DNA from: Pseudomonas sp. GM49
GTDB lineage: Bacteria; Pseudomonadota; Gammaproteobacteria; Pseudomonadales; Pseudomonadaceae
DNA: 64,000 nt
Assembly (NCBI RefSeq): GCF_000282355.1
Contig: NZ_AKJL01000272.1
Coordinates: 1 to 64,000 of the forward strand
Direction: 5' to 3'
A program made the translations under genes and the position numbers. The notes beneath the pieces were generated by a model, which had not been told where the DNA came from, made no database searches, and saw only the letters and a program-made list of their open reading frames with translations. Numbering within the stretch: position 1 is the stretch's first letter; each line of letters begins with the position of its first letter. Below, one piece after another: positions 39,989 to 50,981 of the stretch.

Positions 39989-40939
39989 ATGTCTGTGTTC
40001 ACCCCCCTGGCTCGGCCCGAGCTGGAAGCTTTTCTCGCCCCTTATGGCCTCGGCCGCCTGCTTGATTTCCAGGGGATTGCCGCCGGTAGCGAAAACACCA
40101 ATTTCTTTATCAGCCTGGAGCAGGGCGAATTTGTCCTGACCCTGGTCGAGCGCGGTCCGGTTCAGGAAATGCCGTTCTTCATCGAGTTGCTCGACGTGCT
40201 GCACGGCGCCGACCTGCCGGTGCCTTACGCCCTGCGCACCACCGACGGCGTGGCCTTGCGCGAACTGGCGGGCAAACCTGCGTTGCTGCAACCGCGCCTG
40301 GCCGGCAAGCACATCAAGCAAGCCAACGCGCAACATTGCGCGCAGGTCGGTGAGTTGCTCGGCCATCTGCACCTGGCGACCCAGGCCAACATGATCAAGC
40401 GCAAAACCGATCGCGGTCTGGACTGGATGCTGGAAGAGGGTACGCAGTTTTTGTCGCACCTCGGTGCCGAGCAGAAAGACCTGTTGCAGCGGGCACTGGA
40501 AGAAATCACCCGACAGAAAGAAAAAATCCTGGCACTGCCGCGGGCGAACATTCACGCCGACCTGTTCCGCGACAACGCGATGTTCGAAGGCACGCACCTG
40601 ACCGGGCTGATCGATTTCTACAACGCCTGCTCCGGGCCGATGCTCTACGACGTGGCGATTGCCTTGAACGACTGGTGCTCGGACGACGATGGCGTGATCG
40701 ATGGACCGCGAGCGCGGGCCTTGTTGGGTGCTTACGCGGCCTTGCGACCGTTCACCGCTGCCGAAGCCGAGTTGTGGCCGACCATGCTGCGGGTGGCTTG
40801 CGTACGGTTCTGGTTGTCACGCTTGATCGCGGCGCAGGCGTTCGCCGGGCAGGATGTGCTAATTCACGATCCGATGGAGTTCCAGTTGCGCCTGGCGCAG
40901 CGGCAGACGGTCAATACGCCGTTGCCTTTCGCCCTTTAA
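39989..40939 (+). CDS. thrB: Homoserine kinase
   Basis: A 316-aa kinase phosphorylating homoserine in threonine synthesis. It is the APH/choline-kinase-fold type used by Pseudomonas rather than the GHMP type: catalytic NIHADLFRDNAMF (HxD....N) and metal-binding GLIDFYNA. It shows the usual ThrB start SVFTPLARPELEAFLAPYGLG. A REP hairpin follows, and the unit appears monocistronic or shared with DUF2782. Confidence 0.94.
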   Translation: MSVFTPLARPELEAFLAPYGLGRLLDFQGIAAGSENTNFFISLEQGEFVLTLVERGPVQEMPFFIELLDVLHGADLPVPYALRTTDGVALRELAGKPALLQPRLAGKHIKQANAQHCAQVGELLGHLHLATQANMIKRKTDRGLDWMLEEGTQFLSHLGAEQKDLLQRALEEITRQKEKILALPRANIHADLFRDNAMFEGTHLTGLIDFYNACSGPMLYDVAIALNDWCSDDDGVIDGPRARALLGAYAALRPFTAAEAELWPTMLRVACVRFWLSRLIAAQAFAGQDVLIHDPMEFQLRLAQRQTVNTPLPFAL

Positions 40940-40948
40940 AGGCTTTGA

Positions 40949-40976
40949 CCTGTGGGAGCGAGCTTGCTCCCACAGG
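40949..40976. repeat. REP hairpin between thrB and znuA
   Basis: CCTGTGGGAGC and GCTCCCACAGG around a 6-base centre between two convergent genes; a likely bidirectional 3' stem. Confidence 0.88.
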
Positions 40977-40988
40977 GTTTGGTGTCGG

Positions 40989-41918
40989 TTACAACGACTC
41001 CAGGCACCCCGCCAGATCATTCCCCAATTTCTCCAGCACCTGCTCATAGCCCTGTGCTGTCGCCGGCGTGTACCCGCCCAGCGCATCCAGTTCAGCCAGC
41101 TTCACCGGCAAACCCGCCACCAGGGTTTCCGCCAGGCGCGGACGCAACGGAGGTTCGCTAAACACGCAGGTCTTGCCGACTTCCTGCAAACGCGCGCGCA
41201 TCGCCGCAACATGCTGGGCACCGGGCTGCACTTCGGCCGCGACGCTGAACACACCCACGTGCTTGAGGCCGTAGGCATCTTCGAAGTAGTCGAAAGCTTC
41301 GTGGAACACGAAGTAGGGTTTGCCCTGAACATCGGCCAGGCGTTTCTTCAAGCGCGCATCCAACGCATCGAGGCGTTCGTCGAAGGCTTTCAGATTGCTT
41401 TGATAGCGCGCAGCATTGTCAGGATCGGCGGCACTCAGGTCAGCGGCCATTTTCGTGGCGATGACCCGGGCGTTAACCGGCGACAACCACAGGTGCGCAT
41501 CCAGGCTGCCAGGACGGTGATCGTGGTCATGTTCGTCGGCTTCTTCGGCGTGGGAGTGGCTATCTTCGGCAAAGCGGCGCAGTTTCATACCTGGCAAGTC
41601 CTGCACGGCGACGCTGGGAAGCGTACGACCATTGAGCACGCGTGGCAGAAAACCTTCCATGTCCGGGCCGATCCAGTACAGCAGGTCCACCGATTGCACC
41701 TTGCGTACGTCGGAAGGGCGCAACGCATAGTTATGCGGCGAGGCACCCGGTGGCAGTAAAACTTCAGGAATCGCCACACCGTCCTGCACCGCTGCGGCGA
41801 TCAACTGCAGAGGCTTGATGCTTGTAAGGACCTTGACCTCGGCCTGCGCCGAACCGATCAGCAGAAAACTTGCGATAAATGCGACAAAGATAGAAAAAAG
41901 TCGGGACACGATGACCAC
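40989..41918 (-). CDS. znuA: Zinc ABC transporter substrate-binding protein ZnuA
   Basis: A 309-aa periplasmic zinc binder. Signal peptide (about 1-26, ending AQA), then a His-rich loop (DSHSHAEEADEHDHDH, about 115-130) that samples zinc. Conserved His sites: PHNYALRPSD, LDAHLWLSP and HEAFDYF. Divergent from zur-znuCB, with a shared operator region. It delivers Zn2+ to ZnuB. Confidence 0.95.
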   Translation of the reverse strand: MVIVSRLFSIFVAFIASFLLIGSAQAEVKVLTSIKPLQLIAAAVQDGVAIPEVLLPPGASPHNYALRPSDVRKVQSVDLLYWIGPDMEGFLPRVLNGRTLPSVAVQDLPGMKLRRFAEDSHSHAEEADEHDHDHRPGSLDAHLWLSPVNARVIATKMAADLSAADPDNAARYQSNLKAFDERLDALDARLKKRLADVQGKPYFVFHEAFDYFEDAYGLKHVGVFSVAAEVQPGAQHVAAMRARLQEVGKTCVFSEPPLRPRLAETLVAGLPVKLAELDALGGYTPATAQGYEQVLEKLGNDLAGCLESL

Positions 41919-41933
41919 TCGAAGAGGCGAGAA

Positions 41934-41952
41934 CGGGTAACATAATAACGTC
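41934..41952. promoter_or_regulatory. Probable Zur box between znuA and zur
   Basis: GGGTAACATAATAACGTC lies in the 57-base divergent spacer. It has AT-rich GTTAT-type half-sites resembling the gamma-proteobacterial Zur operator, and can serve both promoters. The match is imperfect. Confidence 0.5.
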
Positions 41953-41975
41953 TCTCACAAAACTCGTCGCCGCTC

Positions 41976-42457
41976 ATGCTAAAAACACCGATTGCCAGCC
42001 GTCCCCACGACCACTCACATTGCGTTCACAGCGCTTTGTCCGAGGCTGATGCACTGTGCGCACGTCAAGGCCTGCGCCTGACCGCATTGCGTCGGCGGGT
42101 GCTGGAACTGGTGTGGCAAAGCCACAAGCCCCTGGGTGCCTACGACATTCTTGCGGTCCTCAGCGAGCAGGACGGCCGCCGCGCCGCGCCGCCGACGGTG
42201 TATCGCGCGCTGGATTTCCTGCTGGAAAACGGCCTGGTCCATCGGATTTCCTCGCTCAACGCCTTCATCGGCTGCAATCACCCGGAACATGCTCACCAGG
42301 GTCAGTTCCTGATCTGCCGCATGTGCCACGCCGCGATCGAACTTGAGCAAAAATCCATCAGCGACGCGATCATCGCCAGTGCCAGGGATGTCGGGTTTAT
42401 CGTCGAAGGCCAGACCGTCGAAGTGATCGGTCTCTGCTCGGGTTGCCAGGGGGCTTG

Positions 42458-42458
<1 letters not shown>
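41976..42458 (+). CDS. zur: Zinc uptake regulator Zur
   Basis: A 160-aa Fur-family repressor. Winged HTH with [21 protein letters not shown], then a metal domain with CNHPEHAH, and two CxxC pairs (CRMC, CSGC) for structural zinc. With Zn2+ it represses znuA and znuCB. Its TGA overlaps the znuC ATG (ATGA-type), so regulator and transporter are one unit. Confidence 0.95.
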
Positions 42459-43235
<777 letters not shown>

Positions 43236-43243
<8 letters not shown>

Positions 43244-44024
43244 TTTTCTGCTCTACGCCCTGCTTGCAGGCTTGGCCCTGGCCGTCGTCGCAGGCCCGTT
43301 GGGGTCTTTCGTGGTCTGGCGGCGCATGGCCTATTTCGGCGACACCCTGTCCCACGCCGCATTGCTCGGCGTGGCCCTGGGCTTCCTGCTGGATGTCAGC
43401 CCGACCGTTGCCGTGACCGTTGGCTGCTTGCTGTTGGCGGTGTTGCTGGTGACTTTGCAACAACGCCAGCCACTGGCATCCGACACACTTCTGGGAATTC
43501 TTGCACCCAGCACGCTCTCCCTGGGCCTGGTGGTACTAAGCTTCATGCACGAAGTGCGGATCGACCTGATGGCCTATCTGTTCGGCGACCTGCTGGCGAT
43601 CAGTCCGACCGATCTGGCCTGGATCCTGGGCGGCAGCGCTGCGGTACTGGTCTTGCTGGTTTCGTTGTGGCGCCCATTGCTGGCGATCACCGTGCATGAA
43701 GAACTGGCCAGGGTCGAAGGTTTGCCCGTGGCGGGATTGCGCCTGGCCCTGATGCTGTTGATCGCCGTGGTGATTGCCGTGGCGATGAAAATCGTCGGCG
43801 TATTGCTGATCACTTCATTGCTGATCATCCCGGCCGCTGCGGCACAACGTCACGCCCGCTCGCCGGAACAGATGGCACTGGGCGCGAGCTTGCTGGGCAT
43901 ACTCGCCGTGTGTGGCGGGCTGGCGCTGTCCTGGTTCAAGGACACCCCGGCCGGCCCGTCAATTGTAGTCACGGCCGCCGTGCTGTTTCTGCTGAGTTTT
44001 GTTCTGCCCCGTCGAGGGGTGTAG
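43236..44024 (+). CDS. znuB: Zinc ABC transporter permease ZnuB
   Basis: A 262-aa permease with about eight helices ([21 protein letters not shown] start). ABC-3 family motif [21 protein letters not shown] is present. ATG 43236 lies inside the end of znuC (8-base overlap), so expression is coupled; upstream in-frame starts would overlap znuC more deeply. Confidence 0.95.
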
Positions 44025-44061
44025 ACTTGCTCGTTTTTTGCGCAAATAGAGAGTCGCAGGA

Positions 44062-44778
44062 ATGAAGTCGTTCGCCTCCCGTTATCTGCTCCTTGTCGCA
44101 TTTTCTTTGCTGCTGGGCGCCTGCCAAAGCACGCCACCGGCGGCCACCGAGGCTGCCGATGCACGGGCCGCGGCCATCGTACAGCTGGAACAAAACATCG
44201 CCGGCGATGAACTGGCCACCGCCGAAGACCAGTTGGCAGCCTTGCAGGCCGAATCGCCCAACGATGCGTCCCTTGAGCAATACCAGCGGCAACTGGCCGA
44301 AGCCTACCTGCGCCGCAGCCAGATCGTGCTGCAAAAGGGTGACGTGGATGCCGCCGCGACCGCCCTGAGCCGTGCCCGCGCGCTGATGCCCAAGGCTCCG
44401 GCATTGACCGGCGGAGTCAACGGCTCGATTGCCGAGGCGCGCAAGGCCGAGCTGGAAAAGGCCGAAGCCGCCCTCAAGGCTGCCGAAGCCAAGCCCAAAG
44501 CCAAGGTGATCGATCTGACGGCTGAAAGCACCACAGTCGCGCTGAACATCAACGACATGGGCAAACTGCGTCGCCAACTGGATGCGATCGCCGCCGATGT
44601 GGTGAACTTTCAGTGCGACGTGAGCATTCAGGCGCCGCGCACCAACGATTACCCTTGGCTGGCTAATTTGCTGACCAAACGGGTGAACAAGCTCGATCCT
44701 GAGTTTGATCTGAAGCTGGAGCGGCAGATTTTGCGCAGTGTTCCGGCGCAGATGGTCCTGAGCCCGCGCAAACCCTGA
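44062..44778 (+). CDS. PA5502-like lipoprotein with TPR-like helices
   Basis: A 238-aa lipoprotein (lipobox LGAC, C21; +2 Gln). The middle (about 30-165) is a row of Ala-rich helices resembling TPR units (NIAGDELATAEDQLAALQAE..., GDVDAAATALSRARALMPKA), with a Lys/Ala/Glu coiled stretch. The C-terminal 65 residues are more compact. Function unknown; position after znuB is conserved in pseudomonads as I recall. Confidence 0.8.
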   Translation: MKSFASRYLLLVAFSLLLGACQSTPPAATEAADARAAAIVQLEQNIAGDELATAEDQLAALQAESPNDASLEQYQRQLAEAYLRRSQIVLQKGDVDAAATALSRARALMPKAPALTGGVNGSIAEARKAELEKAEAALKAAEAKPKAKVIDLTAESTTVALNINDMGKLRRQLDAIAADVVNFQCDVSIQAPRTNDYPWLANLLTKRVNKLDPEFDLKLERQILRSVPAQMVLSPRKP

Positions 44779-45107
44779 AAAGCTTCGTCGGAACGCCGCC
44801 CGGAGCAAGCCCGCTCCCACAATGTCCGAGTTAGCCACAACGTAAGTGACAAACCTAGAATCCTGTGGGAGCGGGCTTGCCCGCGAAGGCGTCCTATCTG
44901 GCAGTAAAACTCTCAGGCCGGAATCGCCTTGGCCTTCGCCTCCCGTCCCCAAATTTAGCCATTCCTTTTTTCTGACCTTTGATCGCGTTATTGCCAAATG
45001 ACAGGACAAATGCGAAATAAATGCTAAGAACCTCTATACGGACAGGCTAAAATGCGCGCCCGGCTAACCGCTGATCCTTTTCTAACGCGCCCCACAAGGT
45101 TCGCTAC
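44779..45107. other. Non-coding region upstream of metN with REP pair
   Basis: 329 bases without a gene. An inverted REP pair occupies 44804-44886. The rest (44887-45107) is AT-richer and should carry the metN promoter; TAAAAT at about 45048 is a possible -10. I see no SAM riboswitch-like fold. Confidence 0.6.
44804..44886. repeat. Inverted REP pair
   Basis: AGCAAGCCCGCTCCCACA (44804-44821) and TGTGGGAGCGGGCTTGC (from 44864) face each other across about 42 bases between the lipoprotein gene and metN. Confidence 0.85.
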
Positions 45108-46115
45108 GTGATCGAGTTTCAAAACGTCCACAAAACCTACCGCGTCGCCGGTAAGGAAATCCCCGCCCTGCATCCGACCAGTCTGACGATTGAGAACGGG
45201 CAGGTTTTTGGCTTGATCGGTCATTCCGGTGCAGGAAAAAGTACCCTGCTGCGTCTGATCAATCGCCTGGAAAACGCCAGTGGCGGCAAGATCACCGTCG
45301 ACGGTGAAGAAGTCACCGCTCTCGACGCCAACGGCCTGCGACGTTTCCGTCAGCAGGTCGGGATGATTTTCCAGCACTTCAACCTGCTGGCCTCCAAGAC
45401 CGTCGCCGACAACGTCGCGCTGCCACTGACCCTGGCCGGCGAGCTGTCGCGCAGCGAGATCGACTCCCGCGTGGCCGAGTTGCTGGCACGGGTCGGCTTG
45501 TCCGACCACGCGAAAAAGTACCCGGCGCAATTGTCCGGCGGGCAGAAGCAGCGTGTCGGCATTGCCCGCGCCCTGGCGACCAAGCCGAAAATTTTGCTGT
45601 GCGATGAAGCCACCAGCGCCCTCGACCCGCAAACCACGGCATCTGTGTTGCAATTGCTGGCCGAGATCAACCGCGAGCTGAAACTGACTATCGTGTTGAT
45701 CACCCACGAGATGGACGTGATCCGCCGGGTCTGCGACCAGGTCGCGGTGATGGACGCCGGCGTGATCGTCGAGCAAGGCTCGGTGGCCGAGGTGTTCCTG
45801 CATCCGAAGCACCCGACCACCAAGCGCTTCGTGCAGGAAGACGAGCAGATCGACGAAAACGAACAGCGTGACGACTTCGCTCACGTGCCGGGGCGCATCT
45901 TGCGCCTGACCTTCCAGGGCGAAGCGACCTACGCGCCATTGCTGGGCACCGTCGCCCGGGAAACCGGTGTGGACTACAGCATCCTCGCCGGTCGCATCGA
46001 CCGCATCAAAGACATCCCTTACGGGCAACTGACCCTGGCCGTCACTGGCGGTGACATGGAAGCGGCGTTCGCCCGCTTCACCGCAGCCGACGTTCACATG
46101 GAGGTGCTGCGTTAA
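45108..46115 (+). CDS. metN: D/L-methionine ABC transporter ATPase MetN
   Basis: A 335-aa ATPase. Walker [10 protein letters not shown], signature LSGGQKQR, Walker [14 protein letters not shown]-loop LITHEMD. A C-terminal NIL domain (about 260-335) binds methionine and down-regulates transport. GTG 45108 start. Its stop overlaps metI (ATGGAAG begins at 46115). Confidence 0.95.
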   Translation: MIEFQNVHKTYRVAGKEIPALHPTSLTIENGQVFGLIGHSGAGKSTLLRLINRLENASGGKITVDGEEVTALDANGLRRFRQQVGMIFQHFNLLASKTVADNVALPLTLAGELSRSEIDSRVAELLARVGLSDHAKKYPAQLSGGQKQRVGIARALATKPKILLCDEATSALDPQTTASVLQLLAEINRELKLTIVLITHEMDVIRRVCDQVAVMDAGVIVEQGSVAEVFLHPKHPTTKRFVQEDEQIDENEQRDDFAHVPGRILRLTFQGEATYAPLLGTVARETGVDYSILAGRIDRIKDIPYGQLTLAVTGGDMEAAFARFTAADVHMEVLR

Positions 46116-46789
46116 TGGAAGCCCTGACAAGTTTCTTCGCCAATATCGACTGGTTCGAAATCTGGCTGGCCACTGGCGACACCTTGCTGATGCTTGGCGG
46201 TTCGCTGTTGTTCACCGTGCTGCTCGGCTTGCCGCTGGGCGTGCTGCTGTTCTTGTGCAGCCCGCGCCAGTTGCTGGAAGCCAAAGGCGTCTACGCGATG
46301 TTGTCGCTGGTGGTGAACATTCTGCGCTCGCTGCCGTTCATCATCCTGTTGATCGTGATGATTCCGTTCACCGTGTTGATCACCGGCACGTCCCTCGGTG
46401 TCGCGGGGGCGATCCCGCCGCTGGTGGTGGGTGCCACGCCGTTCTTCGCCCGTCTGGTGGAAACCGCCCTGCGTGAAGTGGATCGCGGCATCATCGAAGC
46501 GACCCAGGCCATGGGTGCAACCACACGGCAGATCATCACCAATGCCTTGCTGCCGGAGGCTCGTCCGGGCATCTTCGCGGCGATTACGGTGACAGCCATT
46601 ACACTGGTGTCCTACACGGCGATGGCCGGAGTCGTGGGCGCCGGTGGTCTGGGTGACCTGGCGATCCGCTTCGGTTACCAGCGTTTCCAGACCGATGTGA
46701 TGGTGGTGACAGTGGTGTTGCTGCTGGTTCTGGTCCAGGTACTGCAAACCGTTGGCGACAAACTGGTTGTGCATTTCTCCCGTAAATAA
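46115..46789 (+). CDS. metI: Methionine ABC transporter permease MetI
   Basis: A 224-aa permease with five to six helices and the EAA-type cytoplasmic loop ATQAMGATTRQIITNALLPEARPG. It forms the channel for MetN. It overlaps metN by 1 base. metQ follows after 62 bases. Confidence 0.95.
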   Translation: MEALTSFFANIDWFEIWLATGDTLLMLGGSLLFTVLLGLPLGVLLFLCSPRQLLEAKGVYAMLSLVVNILRSLPFIILLIVMIPFTVLITGTSLGVAGAIPPLVVGATPFFARLVETALREVDRGIIEATQAMGATTRQIITNALLPEARPGIFAAITVTAITLVSYTAMAGVVGAGGLGDLAIRFGYQRFQTDVMVVTVVLLLVLVQVLQTVGDKLVVHFSRK

Positions 46790-46851
46790 GACATGAGCCG
46801 GCCATTCGCTGGCAGGCGCCGCAAGCCGGCGCCGCACAAGGAGTTAGCTGA

Positions 46852-47622
46852 ATGAAAAAACTACTCGTGGCCTTCGCGGCCGTTGCCGCGTTCTCTGCCC
46901 ACGCTGAAACCCTGACCGTCGCGGCCACCCCGGTGCCACACGCCGAGATCCTCGAATTCGTGAAGCCAGCCCTGGCCAAAGAAGGTGTGGACCTGAAGGT
47001 CAAAGTCTTCACCGACTACATCCAGCCGAACGTACAGGTCGCGGAAAAGCGCCTGGACGCCAACTTCTTCCAGCACCAGCCGTACCTGGATGAGTTCAAC
47101 AAGGCCAAGGGTACCCACCTGGTTTCCGTGGCTGGCGTGCATCTGGAACCCCTGGGCGCTTACTCCAGCAAGTACAAGACCCTCGCCGAGCTGCCTGGCG
47201 GTGCCAACGTGGTCATCCCGAACGATGCCACCAACGGCGGCCGCGCACTGTTGCTGATGGCCAAGGCCGGCCTGATCAAGTTGAAGGATTCGAACAACAT
47301 CCTGTCGACCGTGAAGGACATCACCGAGAACACCAAGGACCTGAAAATCCGTGAGCTGGAAGCCGCGACCATCCCGCGCGTGCTGACCCAGGTCGACCTG
47401 GCGCTGATCAACACCAACTACGCGCTGGAAGCCAAGCTCGATCCGGCCAAAGATGCGCTGGTGATCGAAGGCAGCGACTCGCCCTACGTGAACATCCTGG
47501 TTGCCCGTTCGGACGACAAGGACAGCGATGCGATGAAGAAACTGGTTACTGCCCTGCACAGCCCGGAAGTGAAAGCCTTCATCCTCGAGAAGTACAAAGG
47601 CGCGGTGGTGCCGGCGTTCTGA
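46852..47622 (+). CDS. metQ: Methionine-binding protein MetQ
   Basis: A 256-aa periplasmic binding protein of the NlpA/MetQ family (ATPVPHAEILEFVKPALAKEGVDL... DANFFQHQPYLDEFN). The signal peptide (about 1-19) ends AHA without a lipobox, so it may be soluble. Third gene of metNIQ; followed by a strong terminator. AAGGAG RBS before ATG. Confidence 0.95.
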   Translation: MKKLLVAFAAVAAFSAHAETLTVAATPVPHAEILEFVKPALAKEGVDLKVKVFTDYIQPNVQVAEKRLDANFFQHQPYLDEFNKAKGTHLVSVAGVHLEPLGAYSSKYKTLAELPGGANVVIPNDATNGGRALLLMAKAGLIKLKDSNNILSTVKDITENTKDLKIRELEAATIPRVLTQVDLALINTNYALEAKLDPAKDALVIEGSDSPYVNILVARSDDKDSDAMKKLVTALHSPEVKAFILEKYKGAVVPAF

Positions 47623-47633
47623 TCTGATTCGGC

Positions 47634-47669
47634 AAAAAAATGGGGCGCATTGAATGCGCCCCTTTTTTT
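47634..47669 (+). terminator. Terminator of metNIQ
   Basis: GGGGCGCAT (47642-47650) pairs with ATGCGCCCC (47654-47662), flanked by a seven-A run and a seven-T run, so it can work from both sides. Confidence 0.95.
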
Positions 47670-47689
47670 ATGCCTGAAACACGGCCCCT

Positions 47690-47773
47690 TGTAGGAGCGA
47701 GCTTGCTCGCGAAGGTGTGTCAGCCACTGTGATGTCGACTGACACTCCATCGCGAGCAAGCTCGCTCCTACAG
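47690..47773. repeat. Paired REP elements (BIME)
   Basis: TGTAGGAGCGAGCTTGCTCGCGA and its near complement TCGCGAGCAAGCTCGCTCCTACA face each other across about 36 bases, between convergent metQ and the sco gene. Confidence 0.92.
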
Positions 47774-47787
47774 AGGGATTGTGGCGC

Positions 47788-48423
47788 TTAATTACGCTTG
47801 AGCATCACCGGCAACTGCGCCACCAGCTTCGCATTATTCAAAGGCGCCCGAATAAACCCGCGCTGGGTGCCATCCGGCCCGATCACCGCGAGGTTACCGC
47901 TGTGGTCAACGGTGTAGTTCGGCTTGCTGGTGTCCGCCGGAATGTACGGAATGCTCACCGCGTTGGCGACCTTTTGCAGCTCTTCGGTCGAGGCCGGGGT
48001 CAGGCCGATGAACTGCGGGTCGAAGTAGCCCAGGTACTGCTTGAGCTGCTTGGGTGTATCGCGATTGGGGTCGATGCTGACCAGCACGATTTGCAGTTTA
48101 TCCACGGCCTCTGGCGGCAACTCGCTTTTGATCTGTCGCAGTTGGGCGAGGGTGGTCGGGCAGATGTCCGGGCAGAAGGTGTAGCCGAAGAACAGCAGGC
48201 TCCACTTGCCCTTCAACTCATTGATCGTGATCGGCTGGCCGTCCTGATTGGTCATCGTCACGTCCGGCAGATTACGGCTCTGCGGCAGCAAAATGATGCC
48301 GGCGTCGATCAGCGCCGTCGGATCGCCCTGGTTTTTCCCGGACAGTACCTTGTTGACGGTCAGGCCCAGGATCAGCGCGATCAGGGCGACGAGTATGAAG
48401 ACGGTTTTCTGGGTTCGAGTCAT
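47788..48423 (-). CDS. SCO1/SenC copper chaperone for cytochrome oxidase
   Basis: A 211-aa membrane-anchored thioredoxin-fold protein. N-terminal helix (about 8-26), then CPDIC (CxxxC) in [15 protein letters not shown] and a conserved His (VDHSG), the three copper ligands for loading CuA of subunit II. Last gene of the oxidase assembly group; its start overlaps the stop of cyoE (ATGA). The frame extends upstream antisense to nothing useful, so 48423 is the start. Confidence 0.94.
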   Translation of the reverse strand: MTRTQKTVFILVALIALILGLTVNKVLSGKNQGDPTALIDAGIILLPQSRNLPDVTMTNQDGQPITINELKGKWSLLFFGYTFCPDICPTTLAQLRQIKSELPPEAVDKLQIVLVSIDPNRDTPKQLKQYLGYFDPQFIGLTPASTEELQKVANAVSIPYIPADTSKPNYTVDHSGNLAVIGPDGTQRGFIRAPLNNAKLVAQLPVMLKRN

Positions 48424-49319
48424 AGGTTCAACAGTAAGTAGTGGTCTACGAGCAGGGCGATAAACAGCAGGAACAAGTAGTAAATAGAGTACTTGAACGT
48501 GTTGATCGCCGCGTGCGGCCGAGTGCCACGGTACAGCACCACGGCCCAATGCAGAAACCGCGCGCCCAGCCCGAGCGCGCAGACCAGGTAGAGCGTGCCG
48601 CTCATGTGGATCACATAAGGCATCAGGCTGACGGCGAGCAGCGCGAAGGTATAAAGCAGGATATGAACCTTGGTGTAGTGCTCGCCATGGGTGACCGGCA
48701 GCATCGGGATGTCGGCCTTGGCATATTCCTCCTTGCGATGGATCGCCAGCGCCCAGAAGTGTGGCGGGGTCCAGGCGAAGATGATCAGCACCAGCAGCAG
48801 CGGCTCGGCGCTGACATGACCAGTGGCGGCGGTCCAGCCGAGCAATGGTGGCGCGGCACCGGCCAGACCACCGATGACGATGTTCTGCGGAGTCGCGCGC
48901 TTGAGGAATCCGGTGTAAATCACCGCATAGCCAAGCAACGAGGCGAGGGTCAGCCACGCGGTCAGCGGGTTGGTAAACGCCAGCAGCATGGCTTGCCCGA
49001 GGGCGGCCAGTACCAACGCGAACGTCAACGCGGCGGTCGGCGAAACCCGGCCTTCGGCGAGCGGCCGTTTGTGGGTGCGCGCCATGATCGCGTCGATGCG
49101 CCGGTCCACCACATGATTGACCGCCGCCGCGCCACCGGCACACAGGGCGATGCCCAGGTTGCCGAAGATCAGCACCGTCCACGGCACCCCGGCGCGGGTT
49201 GCGAGGAACATCCCCACCAGTGAAGTGATGAGCATCAGCACCACGACTTTGGGTTTGGTCAGTTCCAGGTAGTCACGCCAGATCGCCTGACTGGGACGTT
49301 CGCCGATCAGAATCGCCAT
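48420..49319 (-). CDS. cyoE: Protoheme IX farnesyltransferase (heme O synthase)
   Basis: A 299-aa membrane prenyltransferase (CtaB/CyoE) with about nine helices and the Asp-rich [20 protein letters not shown] motif. It converts heme B to heme O, the first step to heme A for the aa3 oxidase. AGGAGAG RBS; start overlaps the ctaA end by 13 bases. Confidence 0.95.
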   Translation of the reverse strand: MAILIGERPSQAIWRDYLELTKPKVVVLMLITSLVGMFLATRAGVPWTVLIFGNLGIALCAGGAAAVNHVVDRRIDAIMARTHKRPLAEGRVSPTAALTFALVLAALGQAMLLAFTNPLTAWLTLASLLGYAVIYTGFLKRATPQNIVIGGLAGAAPPLLGWTAATGHVSAEPLLLVLIIFAWTPPHFWALAIHRKEEYAKADIPMLPVTHGEHYTKVHILLYTFALLAVSLMPYVIHMSGTLYLVCALGLGARFLHWAVVLYRGTRPHAAINTFKYSIYYLFLLFIALLVDHYLLLNL

Positions 49320-50377
49320 GGCATCTCTCCTTTTATTGTTATGGGCCCGGCTGAGTGTTTACGCGGGCTGAAGTGCCAGCGCGCTTGCTTGACCCGGACC
49401 AGACTGGTTCGGGCGTGATAATTAACCAACACCATGGTCAGCAACAGCGCCGCGCCGCCCGCGTTATGTGCGACGGCCACCGGCAGCGGCAGATGGAACA
49501 GCACGTTGCTGATGCCCAGGGTGATTTGTGCGCCAAGGGCGATCAGCACCAGGCCTGCCAGGCGCGTCATGCCGACCGCCTTCAATTGCCAGGCCAGACC
49601 GAGCAATACCAGGGTGACCAGCAACGCGCCGATGCGATGGGTCAGATGAATGGCCGTGCGGGCGTCGCTGTCCAGTTGCCCGCCGAGGTAATTCGGGCCG
49701 ATGTGTTGGGTCAGGTGAAAACCATTGGCGAAGTCGGCGGGCGGCAACCACTGGCCGTGACAGGTCGGAAAGTCGATGCAGGCCACGGCGGCGTAGTTGG
49801 AACTGACCCAGCCACCGAGGGCGATTTGCCCGATCACCAACAGCAGCCCCGCCGTCGCCCAGTACTGCAAGCGTCGTGGCACGGTCAGCGCCGGCAGTAC
49901 GCCGGACAGGCGCAAGGTCAGCAAAAACAACAGGCTCAAGGTCGCGAAGCCGCCAAGCAAATGCCCGGTGACCACCTGCGGCCAGAGCTTGAGCGTTACC
50001 GTCCACATGCCGAACGCGGCTTGGCCAAGGACCACCGCCAGCAGGAACAACGGCAGCTTCACCGGTTGCCCCGGATGGCGGCGATGCACCCACGCACGAC
50101 CGGCCAACACCGCGATCAACATCCCCAACGTACCGGCGAAGTAGCGGTGGATCATCTCGTTCCAGCCCTTGTGGGCCTCGACCGGCGCGTCCGGGAAATG
50201 CAATTCGGCATGGGCCAGCTGGACTTCGCTTTTCGGCACGCTGAGGAAGCCGTAGCAGCCAGGCCAGTCCGGGCAGCCGAGGCCGGCGTGGGTGAGGCGG
50301 GTGTAGGCGCCGAGCAACACCACAATCAGTGCCAGCAAGGTGGCAAACAGCGCGAGGCGAAATCCAGGTTTGGCCAT
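49307..50377 (-). CDS. ctaA: Heme A synthase (CtaA/Cox15)
   Basis: A 356-aa protein with about eight helices that oxidises heme O to heme A. Conserved heme-ligand histidines occur in [22 protein letters not shown] and LTHRIGA. Immediately precedes cyoE, so the heme A pathway is complete here. Downstream end overlaps cyoE. Confidence 0.94.
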   Translation of the reverse strand: MAKPGFRLALFATLLALIVVLLGAYTRLTHAGLGCPDWPGCYGFLSVPKSEVQLAHAELHFPDAPVEAHKGWNEMIHRYFAGTLGMLIAVLAGRAWVHRRHPGQPVKLPLFLLAVVLGQAAFGMWTVTLKLWPQVVTGHLLGGFATLSLLFLLTLRLSGVLPALTVPRRLQYWATAGLLLVIGQIALGGWVSSNYAAVACIDFPTCHGQWLPPADFANGFHLTQHIGPNYLGGQLDSDARTAIHLTHRIGALLVTLVLLGLAWQLKAVGMTRLAGLVLIALGAQITLGISNVLFHLPLPVAVAHNAGGAALLLTMVLVNYHARTSLVRVKQARWHFSPRKHSAGPITIKGEMPWRF

Positions 50378-50387
50378 GACGATGCCC

Positions 50388-50981
50388 TTATCCGATGTTC
50401 GACAGTTTCAGCAGGTGACGCAGGTCGTTGAGCAGGTCCTTGCCCTTCACCGACGGGTCGTAGCGCAGCACCAGATTGCCATGAGGGTCGATGATCCAAA
50501 GGTGCGGCGCGTCATTGGTCTGAGCGCCTTTAGTGTAGGTCGGCAAGTCCAGTGAATAGCGTTGCAACTGCGGGTACTCGCGTTGAAGTTTAGTCTCGTA
50601 ATCGCTGTTCAGCGTCTGCGCGGCGGCCAACGCATGGCTGGCGCGGGACGCATCGCGACCGAGGCCGATCTGGATCTGCCGCGCCAGATACACCAGTTGC
50701 TGGCAGTCCACTGCGCAATCCTTGGGCGCCGTCACCAGCATCTGCCAGCGATCGTCCTGCGCCTGCACGCCAATATCGGCGCGGGTCTGGCCGTTGCCGA
50801 TCAGTTCGCCGTGATAGATGCGGCCCTCGGGCACCCAGAAATTCAGCTTGTACATGCCGGTGGCGAGGATCATCGGACCGATTACCCCGAAAAGTATCAG
50901 CAGCAGTTGCAAGCGGCCCTTGCGCCGGTTCACCGACGGTTTCGCCTCAGACATGCTGGGTGGATTCATGGCCGCTCCCAT
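50388..50981 (-). CDS. Cytochrome oxidase assembly-linked membrane protein
   Basis: A 197-aa protein with one N-terminal helix (about 27-45: LLLILFGVIGPMILATGMY) and an external domain of unclear family, somewhat thioredoxin-like (LWIIDPHGNLVLRYDPSVKGKDLLNDLRHLL), like a Sco-type fold without the CxxxC. Start ATG 50981 has AAGGAG 7 bases away and overlaps the SURF1 gene by 35 bases. PA0111-like position; likely aids oxidase assembly. Confidence 0.7.
   Translation of the reverse strand: MGAAMNPPSMSEAKPSVNRRKGRLQLLLILFGVIGPMILATGMYKLNFWVPEGRIYHGELIGNGQTRADIGVQAQDDRWQMLVTAPKDCAVDCQQLVYLARQIQIGLGRDASRASHALAAAQTLNSDYETKLQREYPQLQRYSLDLPTYTKGAQTNDAPHLWIIDPHGNLVLRYDPSVKGKDLLNDLRHLLKLSNIG

Noticed and set aside
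44779-45107. Possible SAM riboswitch before metN
   Set aside because: No S-box or SAM-II-like conserved core or pseudoknot is visible; only a REP pair and AT-rich promoter DNA.
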